DNA of 64,000 nt from Terrisporobacter othiniensis (GTDB lineage Bacteria > Bacillota > Clostridia > Peptostreptococcales > Peptostreptococcaceae), in assembly GCF_000808015.1 (NCBI RefSeq), contig NZ_JWHR01000121.1, forward strand, positions 37,754 through 101,753. The letters run 5' to 3'. The position numbers were made by a program, and so were the translations under genes. Of this stretch, positions 1 to 9,077 are shown piece after piece (position 1 is the stretch's first letter; each line of letters begins with the position of its first letter). Under the pieces are notes generated by a model. That model was not told where the DNA came from. It made no database searches and saw only the letters and a program-made list of their open reading frames with translations.

Positions 1-1188
1 ATAAGGATGCTCTTCTAAATGAGTTTTTAATTGCATTGAATACTCTAGCAATTTATTACTAGCAAATTCTCTATTTGCTTCATCTTGAGAACCTATAGAA
101 ATTCTTTTCCATTTTCTTATATATCTTTCTAATCTTCTTTGTTCCTGCTCTGCCTTATATCTTTCTAAAGCTTTTTTTTCATCTGGAACGGTGGGAAGAT
201 TAGTTATACCTGGAAAGTAAGTTGTTAATGTATGCCTGCAGTTTACATGCAAAAGGCCCGCATCTATTGCTTCACTTAACAATTTATACTTTCCTTTATT
301 CTCCTGTAAATACTCTTCAGTTGGATTACTAAATACATCATCAATTAGTATTTCACCTTGCCATGCTGCACACATAGGGCAAGTATTAGCATGAGCTGAT
401 ACAACTACAGTATATATACCATACTCATCTCTCTTTTTACCTTCACCAAGTAATGTAGCTCTATGGCTTGCAGTTCTTAAGCACATCTCAACATATGATG
501 CTATATTCACCTGCTTACCATCTTTATAAGTAATACTATTTATACCCGTATTTAAGAAATCCTTTGTAGCCATATCTATTGCTTGATTTAAAGATACTGC
601 TCCTGATTGCAAATATACATGAGTTTTATATATAGTCTGTCTATATACATCATCCATCTTTCTTAATATAGTTGCATTAGCCTTCTTTATATCATTATTT
701 ACACTTTCCTGTAATGCCTTTAACTTCTTGTCATTCATATTGAAGAATTGATTTTCTTTAGGCTCATTAATATATCCTTTTTCAGATATATATTCAGGAA
801 ATTCAATAGATAAGTTTTTAACTACATTTGGACTAATCTTTTTAGTATGATTTTTAAAGTCCTGAACCTTATTTTTAGGCTTATTTTTAATAAATAAAGA
901 TTTTAATTTATTAATTACATTAGATATTCTATTTAATCCTTTATTGTAATTAGATTCTAATTCTTTATTTACATCTTCTTCAATAGAATCTATATGATTA
1001 TTCAATATTAACTTATTTTCTTGCCTATATTTATTCAATGATCTTAACTTGCTTCTCTGCCATTGTTCCCACTTAAACCCTTCTTTATCTTCTTCACTTT
1101 CATGATATTTAAGATTTCTATGCATGGAGGATATAAGATCTAGTTCCATTTTTTCAAATATAGCTCTGATATCATACTTACTACTCAT
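1..1188 (-). CDS. Phage minor capsid protein (Phage_min_cap2-like), partial
   Basis: The frame is open from ATG 1188 to the window edge (396 codons), so the C-terminus is missing. The N-terminal half is helical and charged. The distal part carries a CPMC motif followed about 60 residues later by NCRH, the Cys/His pattern of phage minor capsid protein 2 / SPP1 gp7-like head proteins that sit at the portal and may enter the host with DNA. The start overlaps the portal stop by 8 bases (ATGAGTAG), which indicates translational coupling. Family assignment rests on the motif pair and its position after the portal gene. Confidence 0.85.
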   Translation of the reverse strand, partial: MSSKYDIRAIFEKMELDLISSMHRNLKYHESEEDKEGFKWEQWQRSKLRSLNKYRQENKLILNNHIDSIEEDVNKELESNYNKGLNRISNVINKLKSLFIKNKPKNKVQDFKNHTKKISPNVVKNLSIEFPEYISEKGYINEPKENQFFNMNDKKLKALQESVNNDIKKANATILRKMDDVYRQTIYKTHVYLQSGAVSLNQAIDMATKDFLNTGINSITYKDGKQVNIASYVEMCLRTASHRATLLGEGKKRDEYGIYTVVVSAHANTCPMCAAWQGEILIDDVFSNPTEEYLQENKGKYKLLSEAIDAGLLHVNCRHTLTTYFPGITNLPTVPDEKKALERYKAEQEQRRLERYIRKWKRISIGSQDEANREFASNKLLEYSMQLKTHLEEHPY

Positions 1189-2695
1189 CTATATCTACAT
1201 CCAAATTATCTAAATTATCCTCATCCTCACCTGCAGTTGAAGGTTCATCTGTTGTATACATTCCAGACTCTTCTTTTATTCTTGCTATTTCAAGAGCCTT
1301 TTCTTCTTCTGTCATTGTATCTCCATATAATTCATCAATACATTTTTGTAATGACATTATACCTAATGTTTTAGCCTTTCCTACAGTTTCAACCACTGAA
1401 TCAAAGCTTGGTGTAGAGTATTCACCAAAAGATATAGATACTTCATATTCACCTGCAGACTTATTATTCAATACATCATAAGTTTTTAGTATTATATTTA
1501 CTAATTCTGGTATAACTTCTGTTAGAGTGTCTATCATTTTATTTCTAGTATATAAAGTAGTCTTTTCTTTTTCTCTTTGTGCTTCTGCATTATCTGTCTT
1601 TTTCAAGTCAATTCCTAGAGTACTTGGAGATATAATTCCTTGTAAGCACATATCTATTGCATTTGAATAGCTTTCTACGTATGCTTCATATTTTATATCT
1701 GCTTGTGTCATATCAATTTGTTTTTTAGCATCTTCACTTGCATTTGAAGAAGTAGCAATAAAGCTATTATCAAAAGGATTTGGTTTTAATATCTCGCCTG
1801 TATTAGGGTTTACTGGTAATAAATCCTCTGGAATATATCTTTGAACTCTTCCGGCTCTTATTGCATCTATCCACTGTGATATTACTTCATCTAATGCATC
1901 AAAAGAATCACTCTTATTATCTATAATACTTTTTCCTCTACCTTCCCATTTTGATGACTTGAAAAACATTAATGGTATGGCCATAATGAACTTATCTTTA
2001 TATTCTACATCTTCAAGCTCTTTAGTTTCATCCAATGTATCTAATGAAACCTCATTGTCTCTACCATCAAGTAACTTATATTTTATATATCCTAGTCCAT
2101 ACATTTCTACCAAAGTATACTTCTTACTTTTCTTTGTATAGTTAGTCTTAAAATGTAGTTCACTTAATCTACCCCTATTATGTATATATTCAACTCTGTC
2201 ACCATCAAAGAATTCTATAATTGGGTATTTACTAATATCTGTATCTATAGATAATTTAAATGCACCATCACCACTTACTAGAGCTTTCTGTATAGAATCT
2301 GATAATATTTCATTGAACTTATTATCTTCCGATATATCTTTCCAAATAGAATTTAATGTTTCACTATCTTCAACTTGAATTTGATCTATATCAGAAACTA
2401 CTATATCAGTTAACTTATCTATTAACATGCCCGGTAGTCCACTGTGAATTTTTCTTATACTTAAATTCTCACTCGGTGTAGCACACCAAAACCTAGATTG
2501 ATTGACTGGATCACTACTTATATTTTTAAAAAATTGTTCTATCTCGTATGCCTCTCCTCTATACCAAAGCTTGTTCCTAATTAGATTAGTTTCATATGTA
2601 TATGCTTCTTGTATTGTAATAGAGCCTTGCATAGCAGGTTGAACATTTAAAAACTTAATTGCTACTTTAGTTAACATACTTTTAAACCACCCCAC
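1181..2695 (-). CDS. Phage portal protein
   Basis: About 505 residues between large terminase and minor capsid gene, the invariant portal position. The protein forms the dodecameric ring through which DNA enters the head. A GTG start at 2695 is preferred: GGAG lies about 9 bases upstream and this start avoids overlap with the terminase stop at 2700. An ATG at 2719 also exists but would overlap the terminase. The last about 20 residues are strongly acidic. Function is inferred from synteny, size and the SPP1/A118-like portal composition. Confidence 0.85.
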   Translation of the reverse strand: MGWFKSMLTKVAIKFLNVQPAMQGSITIQEAYTYETNLIRNKLWYRGEAYEIEQFFKNISSDPVNQSRFWCATPSENLSIRKIHSGLPGMLIDKLTDIVVSDIDQIQVEDSETLNSIWKDISEDNKFNEILSDSIQKALVSGDGAFKLSIDTDISKYPIIEFFDGDRVEYIHNRGRLSELHFKTNYTKKSKKYTLVEMYGLGYIKYKLLDGRDNEVSLDTLDETKELEDVEYKDKFIMAIPLMFFKSSKWEGRGKSIIDNKSDSFDALDEVISQWIDAIRAGRVQRYIPEDLLPVNPNTGEILKPNPFDNSFIATSSNASEDAKKQIDMTQADIKYEAYVESYSNAIDMCLQGIISPSTLGIDLKKTDNAEAQREKEKTTLYTRNKMIDTLTEVIPELVNIILKTYDVLNNKSAGEYEVSISFGEYSTPSFDSVVETVGKAKTLGIMSLQKCIDELYGDTMTEEEKALEIARIKEESGMYTTDEPSTAGEDEDNLDNLDVDIDE

Positions 2696-2699
2696 TTTC

Positions 2700-4052
2700 T
2701 CACTCTCCTTTATAGTCATGTATATGATGTCTAAAAGGTATCCAAGCATATTGAGATGCATTTATAGTATGATCATTTGCATCTTCAGGCTCATATTTAT
2801 CTTCTTTCCAAGAATAAACTTCATGTTCCATAATATGATTTACACAAGTATCTACAATTTCATAGTATACAGAACCAGTTTCATAATTAAGCCATCCTAA
2901 CTGTAAATGTATTCTGTCTATTATAGTAACTTTCTTATATGAGTTGTTAATAGTATAAACATTTGGATTAGCTCTCTTATATTTCTTAAGTTCTGTTATA
3001 GTTGCTTGATCTGCACAATCTACAAATACATTTCTTGCAAGACCCCATTCTTTTCTATTTCTTTCTAAGAACGTAAAAAATCTAGGTGCTATGTCTGAAG
3101 GAGCAAGTGGTACACTTAAATTTGTATTATTGTATACTTCTTCATTTAAGATAACTACTTTCCCTTTATCTGTTATTCCTAAAAATATCATTGCAAATGT
3201 ATCTGGACTATTAGCACTATATGAAGTATCTAATCCTGCAGAATAATACTTAAATTTATATTCTTTAGCTTTGGCTTTACTAGTAACATGGTGTTTTCTC
3301 TCAAAATTACTAAATATAAGTCCTGTTGCTCTTCCTCTTAGGCCAAGAATTTTATTCTTATATAACTTAGTGCCTTTTGGAGCACTCATCTTTTTCTTTT
3401 TTATATCTTCTTCACTTAATGATGCATTATCATAAAATGAAAAAAACCAATATGTCCAGCCTTCCTTTTCTTCGCTAGTCAATTGGTTTAATATTTCTTT
3501 TGGTACATCTTGTTTATATTTTTCAAGTGGCCTACTACAGTTTATAAACTCTTTATATACTGGGAGATTAGGATCATCAGGGTTAAGTGTTGCCATAAGA
3601 TAATCATTTCTAGTACATATCTCTCTTACAAAATCTATACTCGCAGTATTTACCTCATCTATAAATACGCATCCAAACTGAGAACCTAGAGCCATTTTCC
3701 ACTTATCTACATTATCATAACCTAGAATATATATTACTTTAGTTCCATTAGGTGTATTAAATAAAATATGTGGCAATTTATTATCTTTATCTCCATTACC
3801 TTTGTACTGGACTAATTCTCCAAATATATCTATTACACCAAATTCTTTATTGATTATATTCTTTTCAGCTACCCCTGTAGTTTTAGCTGATATAACATGT
3901 TGCCTTCTATTTGATTCAGCAACCTTTAACATAAATTTTAGTATACCTACTGTAGTTTTACCTGCTGCTGTAGTACCTTCTAAAAGTTCTGCATGAGCTT
4001 CATGCTTTAAAAAATCTTTATATTTCTCTGATAATTTATATTCATTTTCCAT
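2700..4052 (-). CDS. Phage terminase large subunit (PBSX type)
   Basis: 450 residues. Walker A GTTAAGKT lies near residue 26-34, Walker B CVFIDE near residue 130, and the C-terminal nuclease half includes GLDTSYSANSPDT (first acidic cluster) and FVDCAD. It cuts concatemeric DNA and drives packaging. Unusually, 250 bases and an extra gene (4305-4688) separate it from the small subunit gene, whereas the two terminase genes normally abut. Confidence 0.93.
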   Translation of the reverse strand: MENEYKLSEKYKDFLKHEAHAELLEGTTAAGKTTVGILKFMLKVAESNRRQHVISAKTTGVAEKNIINKEFGVIDIFGELVQYKGNGDKDNKLPHILFNTPNGTKVIYILGYDNVDKWKMALGSQFGCVFIDEVNTASIDFVREICTRNDYLMATLNPDDPNLPVYKEFINCSRPLEKYKQDVPKEILNQLTSEEKEGWTYWFFSFYDNASLSEEDIKKKKMSAPKGTKLYKNKILGLRGRATGLIFSNFERKHHVTSKAKAKEYKFKYYSAGLDTSYSANSPDTFAMIFLGITDKGKVVILNEEVYNNTNLSVPLAPSDIAPRFFTFLERNRKEWGLARNVFVDCADQATITELKKYKRANPNVYTINNSYKKVTIIDRIHLQLGWLNYETGSVYYEIVDTCVNHIMEHEVYSWKEDKYEPEDANDHTINASQYAWIPFRHHIHDYKGE

Positions 4053-4304
4053 TAGTTCACCATCATATCTCTAACTATTCCCTAAATAGTGTTTTTCGAA
4101 CTAGTTGCCTTATCAATTTATGAAAGTTAGTGTTTTCAATAGTTTCAAAAATTATATTAATATACATCTTCATGTTACTTTTAAAATTTAAATTATTAAA
4201 GTCTCTCCTAATTCTATACATTTAAACTATATAACTTACTAACTTTATTTTTTTAATCAAATTAATAAAATTAAATATTATTACTTAACTTTATTAATTC
4301 GGTA
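4053..4304. other. AT-rich non-coding gap upstream of large terminase gene
   Basis: About 250 bases between the Tad1/Acb2-like gene and the large terminase gene. It has stops in all frames and no convincing ribosome site apart from a weak GGTGA before the terminase ATG. I see no clear hairpin terminator. It may be the scar of a lost small gene or the regulatory leader of the late operon. Confidence 0.4.
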
Positions 4305-4688
4305 TTATTTATTATAAGTACCTAATACATTACGTTCTATTCTATCCTCAACTCTTCTATTCATATACATTAATGCTATTTCTATATGTTCTAAAGCCTT
4401 AGAATTATATTCACTAGCAAATGGTCCAGCCTGAAAACATTGTAATCTATGCCTTACTATCTCTAATAAATCTGCATCTATAACTCCATGTATTGAGTTT
4501 TCTTCTTTCCTAGCACCACATTGTAATTGAATTTCAGACATAGGTTGATAAGTTGTTATTAATCGTACTTCTTCCTCACCTTTAGGTACTATTGCATATC
4601 TATGATTAGCTCCTCCTGGTCCTACTTCATCTATTGCATATACATCATTTAACTTTTCTCTTTTTTGAATTGTAGTTAATTTTTTCAT
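4305..4688 (-). CDS. Acb2/Tad1-family cyclic nucleotide sponge (putative anti-CBASS/anti-Thoeris)
   Basis: 127 residues. The C-terminal 50 residues carry the family signature: [17 protein letters not shown], an AL..IE.AL..MNRR helix and a terminal R.V.GT. This is the hairpin domain shared by Acb2 and Tad1, phage proteins that bind cyclic di/trinucleotides or gcADPR and so blunt CBASS or Thoeris immunity. The N-terminal part begins with a GPGGANHRY segment, a pattern I associate with Tad1-like proteins. AGGAG lies 8 bases before the ATG. It sits between the small and large terminase genes, a plausible late or accessory slot. The family call comes from motif memory, and ligand preference cannot be deduced. 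Confidence 0.75.
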   Translation of the reverse strand: MKKLTTIQKREKLNDVYAIDEVGPGGANHRYAIVPKGEEEVRLITTYQPMSEIQLQCGARKEENSIHGVIDADLLEIVRHRLQCFQAGPFASEYNSKALEHIEIALMYMNRRVEDRIERNVLGTYNK

Positions 4689-4732
4689 TTGTTTTACTCC
4701 TATTTACAAATAATCCTTGTAATCTAGAACTA

Positions 4733-5458
4733 TTATTTTTTTATTTCAGCTAGTATGCTCTCTAACTTAGAAATAGATTTATTATTATTGTCTTTAACTC
4801 CTAGTTTAGACTTTAATACTTCTATTCTTAGTTTCTGTTCCTCTGTAACTAAATCCCAATTAGCATGGATCATCTTATCATACTTCTCTATCATCTTGGC
4901 CAAAGTATCCATAGCTTTAGATTGAGCAGTAATATTATTATTTTCTTTGTCCCATGCGAATTGAATCTCATACTCTTCAGTATAGTTATTACCTTCTGAT
5001 ACTTTTTTAAGCTCTTTTGTAATATCCTTTTTGTTCTTTACATGAGATATCTTTTGCATACGAATAATTCTGGCCTCTTGTAGCAATATACTTCTCCATA
5101 GCTTATCTACTGGAGATTCTTCTTCTAGTTCTCCCATAAGATTTAATACATCTGTTGGAAGCATTCTCTTTAAGTTCTTCTTAGTGTACCTATCTTCACT
5201 TGTATATAAGCCATGTTTATAGTTATGAACATTCCCTGGTGAGCCTTTACTACCTTTTGCATTTTGATTTCCTTTAGGTGCTCCTGCTCTAGTATCTTCT
5301 CTAAGTTGTTCATCCCACTTATCACTACTTTTCCAGTTTCTGATGTTATTAACATTCTCGCCTATTAATTCAGAAATCTTCTTAGGAGATATTTCACCGT
5401 TATGATCCTTGTATATCTCATATGCTTTATCTCTATTTGGATTTCTACTTCTTGCCAT
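4733..5458 (-). CDS. Phage terminase small subunit
   Basis: 241 residues with an N-terminal helix-turn-helix (residues about 8-40, SPKKISELIGENVNNIRNWK). A Gly/Asn-rich linker with GAPKGNQNAKG follows, then a long helical C-terminus, matching PBSX/phBC6A51-like small terminases. It recognises pac/cos DNA and recruits the large subunit. GGAG lies 8 bases before the ATG. It is followed at 40 bases by a small serine recombinase gene. Confidence 0.85.
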   Translation of the reverse strand: MARSRNPNRDKAYEIYKDHNGEISPKKISELIGENVNNIRNWKSSDKWDEQLREDTRAGAPKGNQNAKGSKGSPGNVHNYKHGLYTSEDRYTKKNLKRMLPTDVLNLMGELEEESPVDKLWRSILLQEARIIRMQKISHVKNKKDITKELKKVSEGNNYTEEYEIQFAWDKENNNITAQSKAMDTLAKMIEKYDKMIHANWDLVTEEQKLRIEVLKSKLGVKDNNNKSISKLESILAEIKK

Positions 5459-5497
5459 ATTAATTACTCCATTAAAAAAAGGACTCTACAGCCCTTC

Positions 5498-6100
5498 TTA
5501 TTCATTATTTAATAATTTTATATATTTATATATTGTTGTTCTACTCATATTGCATAGTCTTGAAAACTCTGATATGTTTATATTCTTGTTTATATAACTT
5601 GGATAATGCTTTAAAAATATACCTGGTATGTTTTCACTTGTTACTTTAGGTCTACCTACAATTTTTCCTTTAGCCTTTGCATGTGCCATTCCTGATTTAA
5701 CTCTTTGACTTATCATGTTTCTTTCCATTTCTGAAAAAACACCCATCATCTTTAACATACCTTCTGTCATTGGATCTAATTGTCCTTTAGTACAATCAAC
5801 AATAAATGCACCTATAACAAGTTTTAGATGCTTTTGCTGCACTAATTCTATTATTTCACAAAGTTGTTTTGTACTTCTAGTTATACGAGATACCTCTGTT
5901 GTAACTATTGTGTCACCTTGTTTAATAGTATTAAGCAGTTTATTTAATTCTACTCTATCTGTTTTAGTACCACTTTCATATTCCAAGTATATATTTTCTT
6001 TACTTGCTCCAAGTTCTTTAAGTTCTCTTATTTGTCTTGTAATATCTTGTTTAGTTTCATCTGTAGAACATCTAGCATAACCATAAACAATATTGTTCAT
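5498..6100 (-). CDS. Small serine recombinase (resolvase/invertase family)
   Basis: 200 residues from ATG 6100. The N-terminus has YGYARCST with the catalytic serine, followed by the TTEVSRITRS region and MGVFSEMERNMISQRVKSG (E helix). A C-terminal Hin-type helix-turn-helix (ISEFSRLCNMSRTTIYKYI) binds DNA. Length is normal for a resolvase or DNA invertase. A strong promoter and dyads TTTCGTGAACA/TGTTCACGAAA lie directly upstream and could be its sites. It could resolve phage multimers, invert a segment outside the window, or be a late-region accessory. Confidence 0.9.
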   Translation of the reverse strand: MNNIVYGYARCSTDETKQDITRQIRELKELGASKENIYLEYESGTKTDRVELNKLLNTIKQGDTIVTTEVSRITRSTKQLCEIIELVQQKHLKLVIGAFIVDCTKGQLDPMTEGMLKMMGVFSEMERNMISQRVKSGMAHAKAKGKIVGRPKVTSENIPGIFLKHYPSYINKNINISEFSRLCNMSRTTIYKYIKLLNNE

Positions 6101-6138
6101 TTTATTATTACCCCTTTTCGTATACATTTTATAGTTAG

Positions 6139-6167
6139 ACTATAATATAAAATATTAAAGTTGTCAA
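6139..6167 (-). promoter_or_regulatory. Sigma-A promoter of small serine recombinase gene
   Basis: On the minus strand TTGACA (6167-6162) is followed after exactly 17 bases by TATAGT (6144-6139), near consensus. It lies about 40 bases before the recombinase ATG. The dyad at 6185-6195 abuts the -35 side, a position suitable for autoregulation. Confidence 0.75.
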
Positions 6168-6184
6168 CGAAAAGGTATATTTAA

Positions 6185-6270
6185 TTTCGTGAACACTTTT
6201 AAAGTATTTTTTATTGAAATACCTATATCCAATATATGAATTTATGCTTTTTCAAACTGTTCACGAAAAC
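6185..6270. repeat. Inverted repeat TTTCGTGAACA / TGTTCACGAAA
   Basis: Perfect 11-bp inverted repeat at 6185-6195 and 6258-6268, upstream of the serine recombinase promoter. The right arm continues as ACGAAAACAATTG. A near copy of its TTCACGAAAACAAT core occurs in prophage 2 at about 49177. This is a candidate recombination or operator site. Confidence 0.6.
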
Positions 6271-6627
6271 AATTGTTTTTTTGAACACTTATTTTTTATA
6301 TGCATTAACTCTTGGCCCTAATATTGATTAACAAACGCAAATCTTATTCAAGCTATTGAAATCAAGCCATTTATATATAATAATTGTTTGAACTTGACCT
6401 CTAGCGTTTGTTTCAATTATTTTTAGAATTCTATACTTATTACTAAAAATAGACTGTATCCTTTGATATTACTTATTTTCATATACTTTTTTTATGTATT
6501 TTCATATGCTCAATAACTATATAGATTAAACATATATTTTTTTAATGCATATATATAGAAGAAACTTTTATTTTTTACCCTAAATACTTAGGTACTCTTT
6601 TTTTGAACATATCAAGGCTAAAAAAAA
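6271..6627. other. Non-coding region with inverted repeat AACAAACGC / GCGTTTGTT
   Basis: No gene between the two recombinases over about 350 bases. A perfect 9-bp inverted repeat (6330-6338 and 6404-6412) encloses 65 bases that contain further short TTCAAG/CTTGA-like half sites. The arrangement resembles a tyrosine recombinase or resolvase binding region. No terminator with a T-tract was recognised. Confidence 0.45.
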
Positions 6628-7299
6628 TTAGAAGTCTAGAAGATCATCAAATAACGAAGCATCTTCTCTCATCTCTTCATCATACAATCCTATGTATTCT
6701 TTTGTTGTTTCTACACTCTTATGACCTAATCTTTGCCTTACTCTTTCTATGTTTCCAGTTCTATCATAAATTCTTCTAGCATAAGTTTTTCTTAAACTAT
6801 GTCCTGTTATTGCATTTAAACCTAATGTTTTGGCAACTTCTCTAAGAATTCTGCTAAATGACTGACTGCTTATATGTTTACCTTTTTTAGATTCAAATGC
6901 ATATTGAGATTTACGCTTACCTTTAACATATTCTGTTAAGGCTGTACTTAATGATGAACTTATTATAGCTTTCCTTTTTTTAGGAGGTTTTCTTTTAGAG
7001 TTCGGATTCTTTTTTATATATGTAAGCCAACTTTTATATTGTTTTTTCTCTTGTATTTCGAAATATCCAAGTTCCAAAGCTTCTTTTATTTCTCCTATAG
7101 TTAGATCTACTACATCTTGCATTCTATAACCAGTGCCTATACCAATCATATATAGCATCATATTTCGCTTTTCAAAATCTTTACTCTTCTCTTCCAATCG
7201 ATATGCAAATCGTTTGATATAATTTTCAGGAATAGGCTTGGCTGGAACTTTTTTATCTTGTTTATCTATAATTTCATCTAAATACAATTCTTCATTCAT
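6628..7299 (-). CDS. Tyrosine recombinase (phage integrase family, short form)
   Basis: 223 residues. Catalytic residues are visible in order: R in GTGYRMQDV, HSLRKTYARR (H-x-x-R), then RQRLGHKSVETTKEYIGL (H and nucleophilic Tyr). Only a short N-terminus precedes the catalytic domain, so a full core-binding domain is reduced or missing. The prophage already has a large serine integrase, so this is more likely an accessory Xer-like enzyme of the replication/late junction than the integrase. Confidence 0.85.
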   Translation of the reverse strand: MNEELYLDEIIDKQDKKVPAKPIPENYIKRFAYRLEEKSKDFEKRNMMLYMIGIGTGYRMQDVVDLTIGEIKEALELGYFEIQEKKQYKSWLTYIKKNPNSKRKPPKKRKAIISSSLSTALTEYVKGKRKSQYAFESKKGKHISSQSFSRILREVAKTLGLNAITGHSLRKTYARRIYDRTGNIERVRQRLGHKSVETTKEYIGLYDEEMREDASLFDDLLDF

Positions 7300-7352
7300 A
7301 CCATGTCATATCACCCCAATACAAATTGATTTACTAAATTAAAAAATGCAAT

Positions 7353-7388
7353 AAAAAAGAGCATTAATTAAACTTAATGCTCTTTTTA
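7353..7388. terminator. Bidirectional rho-independent terminator
   Basis: Perfect stem AAAGAGCATTAA/TTAATGCTCTTT with a 6-base loop, flanked by A-run and T-run, between the tyrosine recombinase and the late regulator. The rest of 7389-7597 is AT-rich with no gene seen. Confidence 0.85.
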
Positions 7389-7597
7389 TTTATAATCCAA
7401 AATAGTTTAGGAGGTATCGTTTTAAAAATGACCTTTAACATATCTATATATTAAATTTTCAAGGTTCTAAGAATGTATACTCATATACAGAGTATTTTTC
7501 ACATCCTGTCACAATATCATATTAACATGTTTTTCATAACATCAGTATTACATCTTTATTACTCTTTCATTACATTTTTATTACACATTCATAACAT

Positions 7598-8074
7598 TTA
7601 AGTTATATCAATGTTTCCATACTTATAATTAACCATCTTTTTTATTGCTGAATCATGCCATCTTTTCACAGTTACATTTGAATAATGCATATCTTCTCCT
7701 ATTTTTTCATAAGATACTCTTTTATTTTCATAATCTAAATATCTTCTGTTTATAACTTCATGCTCATTATCATCTAATACTTCTAAATATGCTTTATATT
7801 CATTTAATTTATAAATAGTATAATCAATATTACTTTCTAGTGTATTAGCTCTTGTTTCATCTCTTGCAAGTATATCCTCTATAGTTATAGTTGCATTGCT
7901 TTTAGATCCTAGACTAAATCCACCACTTTTATATGCACTCATTTTATTTTCAATAACATACAATTCCATTTTCCATGCAGCCATTGATTTCAAGTTTTTT
8001 CTTAACTTTATAAGATCTTTTCGAACTTTATCAAAGCGTATTTTACCTATATTTTCTTTATTATCTTGCTTCAT
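7598..8074 (-). CDS. Late-gene transcription regulator (ArpU/RinA, sigma-70 region 4-like)
   Basis: 158 residues. The N-terminal half is coiled-coil-like and Lys-rich. The C-terminal 60 residues contain HEVINRRYLDYENKRVSYEKIGEDMHYSNVTVKRWH, the helix-turn-helix of sigma region 4-like phage regulators that switch on the packaging and head operon. It sits upstream of the late genes as expected. AGGTGATAAAAT precedes the ATG. A counterpart at 38559-39050 occupies the same place in prophage 2. Confidence 0.7.
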   Translation of the reverse strand: MKQDNKENIGKIRFDKVRKDLIKLRKNLKSMAAWKMELYVIENKMSAYKSGGFSLGSKSNATITIEDILARDETRANTLESNIDYTIYKLNEYKAYLEVLDDNEHEVINRRYLDYENKRVSYEKIGEDMHYSNVTVKRWHDSAIKKMVNYKYGNIDIT

Positions 8075-8089
8075 ATTTTATCACCTTTA

Positions 8090-8266
8090 TTATTTTAATT
8101 CTATTTTTAACTCTGCTCTGCTCGGAATGCAATCATATCCTGTGCATATATTTATTAAGTCACATTCATTACACATTTTCATTTTTGAACATGTCTCTTT
8201 CATTATTTTTGTAATGTTAAAATATTCATAGCTAACTTCTTTGCCATTAACAATAAATTTGAACAT
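8090..8266 (-). CDS. Small Cys-rich phage protein
   Basis: 58 residues from ATG 8266, which has a GAGGTG site 6 bases upstream; a GTG at 8275 is less well placed. It contains MCNECDLINICTGYDC, four to five cysteines that could bind a metal. No family recognised. It lies in the early-to-late junction. Confidence 0.6.
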   Translation of the reverse strand: MFKFIVNGKEVSYEYFNITKIMKETCSKMKMCNECDLINICTGYDCIPSRAELKIELK

Positions 8267-8353
8267 ATTATTCACCTCTTCTTAAATGAAAATCATTTGA
8301 TAATTCAGTTATAAAACTATATAATAACTTAACCCTATATTTGCTTGTTTTAC

Positions 8354-8527
8354 CTACAAATTATTTATATACTTAACTTCTCTTTTGTTCATATCATTTA
8401 GATACTCTTCAAGTTTTTTCTTACTCAATTTCATTTTTTTAACTGGATACTCTCTTCTTGAAGTTCCATCGAGCTCCGTTTTAGTTTCATATATACTTTT
8501 TGCTTTAGCATATTTTTTTCTTGCCAT
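8354..8527 (-). CDS. Small basic phage protein
   Basis: 57 residues, about one third Lys/Arg. ATG 8527 has a run of seven G followed by AAAG immediately upstream, a strong Shine-Dalgarno site. Function unknown; possibly nucleic-acid binding. It directly follows the SSB gene. Confidence 0.6.
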   Translation of the reverse strand: MARKKYAKAKSIYETKTELDGTSRREYPVKKMKLSKKKLEEYLNDMNKREVKYINNL

Positions 8528-8569
8528 AATTCTTTCCCCCCCTATTAAATAAAAATTATATTTCATCAT

Positions 8570-8953
8570 CTAAAATGGTATCTCATCATCATCTATAGCT
8601 TGAAACTCTTGTGGTACTTCAGTTTGTGGTTTATTCTTATTACTATCTAATGCTTGTACACTTTTAGCACTTACTTTTGTAAAAGTTCTATTTTCATCAT
8701 CTTTTATATATCTATCAATCCTAATAGATCCCTTAATAGCTACCAATCTACCTTTAGTTATATAATTCATAACAAAATCTGCAACTTTTCCCATAACCTC
8801 AACTGGTATAAAATCAGCCTGTACATTTCCTTCTTTATCCTTATAATCTCTATTTACAGCTAGTGTAAATGTCGCTACAGGTGTTCCTGTATTAGGTAAA
8901 TATCTTAATTCAGGGTCTCTTGTCAATCTTCCTATAAGTATAATTTCATTCAT
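8570..8953 (-). CDS. ssb: Single-stranded DNA-binding protein
   Basis: 127 residues. The OB fold begins MNEIILIGRLTRDPELRYLP and ends with the acidic tip DDDEIPF that docks partner proteins. It protects ssDNA at the phage replication fork. It is a paralogue of the prophage 2 SSB at 39722-40144, with the same ending. It is coupled to the Spo0E-like gene upstream (2-base gap). Confidence 0.95.
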   Translation of the reverse strand: MNEIILIGRLTRDPELRYLPNTGTPVATFTLAVNRDYKDKEGNVQADFIPVEVMGKVADFVMNYITKGRLVAIKGSIRIDRYIKDDENRTFTKVSAKSVQALDSNKNKPQTEVPQEFQAIDDDEIPF

Positions 8954-8954
8954 A

Positions 8955-9077
8955 TTATTTCCTTCTTTTCTGCTCCTCTACTATGTATTTATCAAGCTCT
9001 TGACTTAACTCTAGAGCTTTCTTTGTTAAGCCATTTCTTATGTATTCTTCTTCTAATAATTCCTTTAATCTATCCAA
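8955..9077 (-). CDS. Spo0E-like aspartyl-phosphate phosphatase peptide
   Basis: 40 residues from a TTG start at 9077 preceded by GGAGG at 8 bases. It carries the hallmark GLTKKALELSQELDKYI, where SQELD is the conserved Spo0E-family motif that dephosphorylates Spo0A~P in bacilli. Length is at the short end of the family. It sits between a small unknown gene (8-base overlap) and ssb. Inference: the phage may delay host sporulation. The activity in clostridia is not proven by sequence. Confidence 0.7.
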   Translation of the reverse strand: MDRLKELLEEEYIRNGLTKKALELSQELDKYIVEEQKRRK

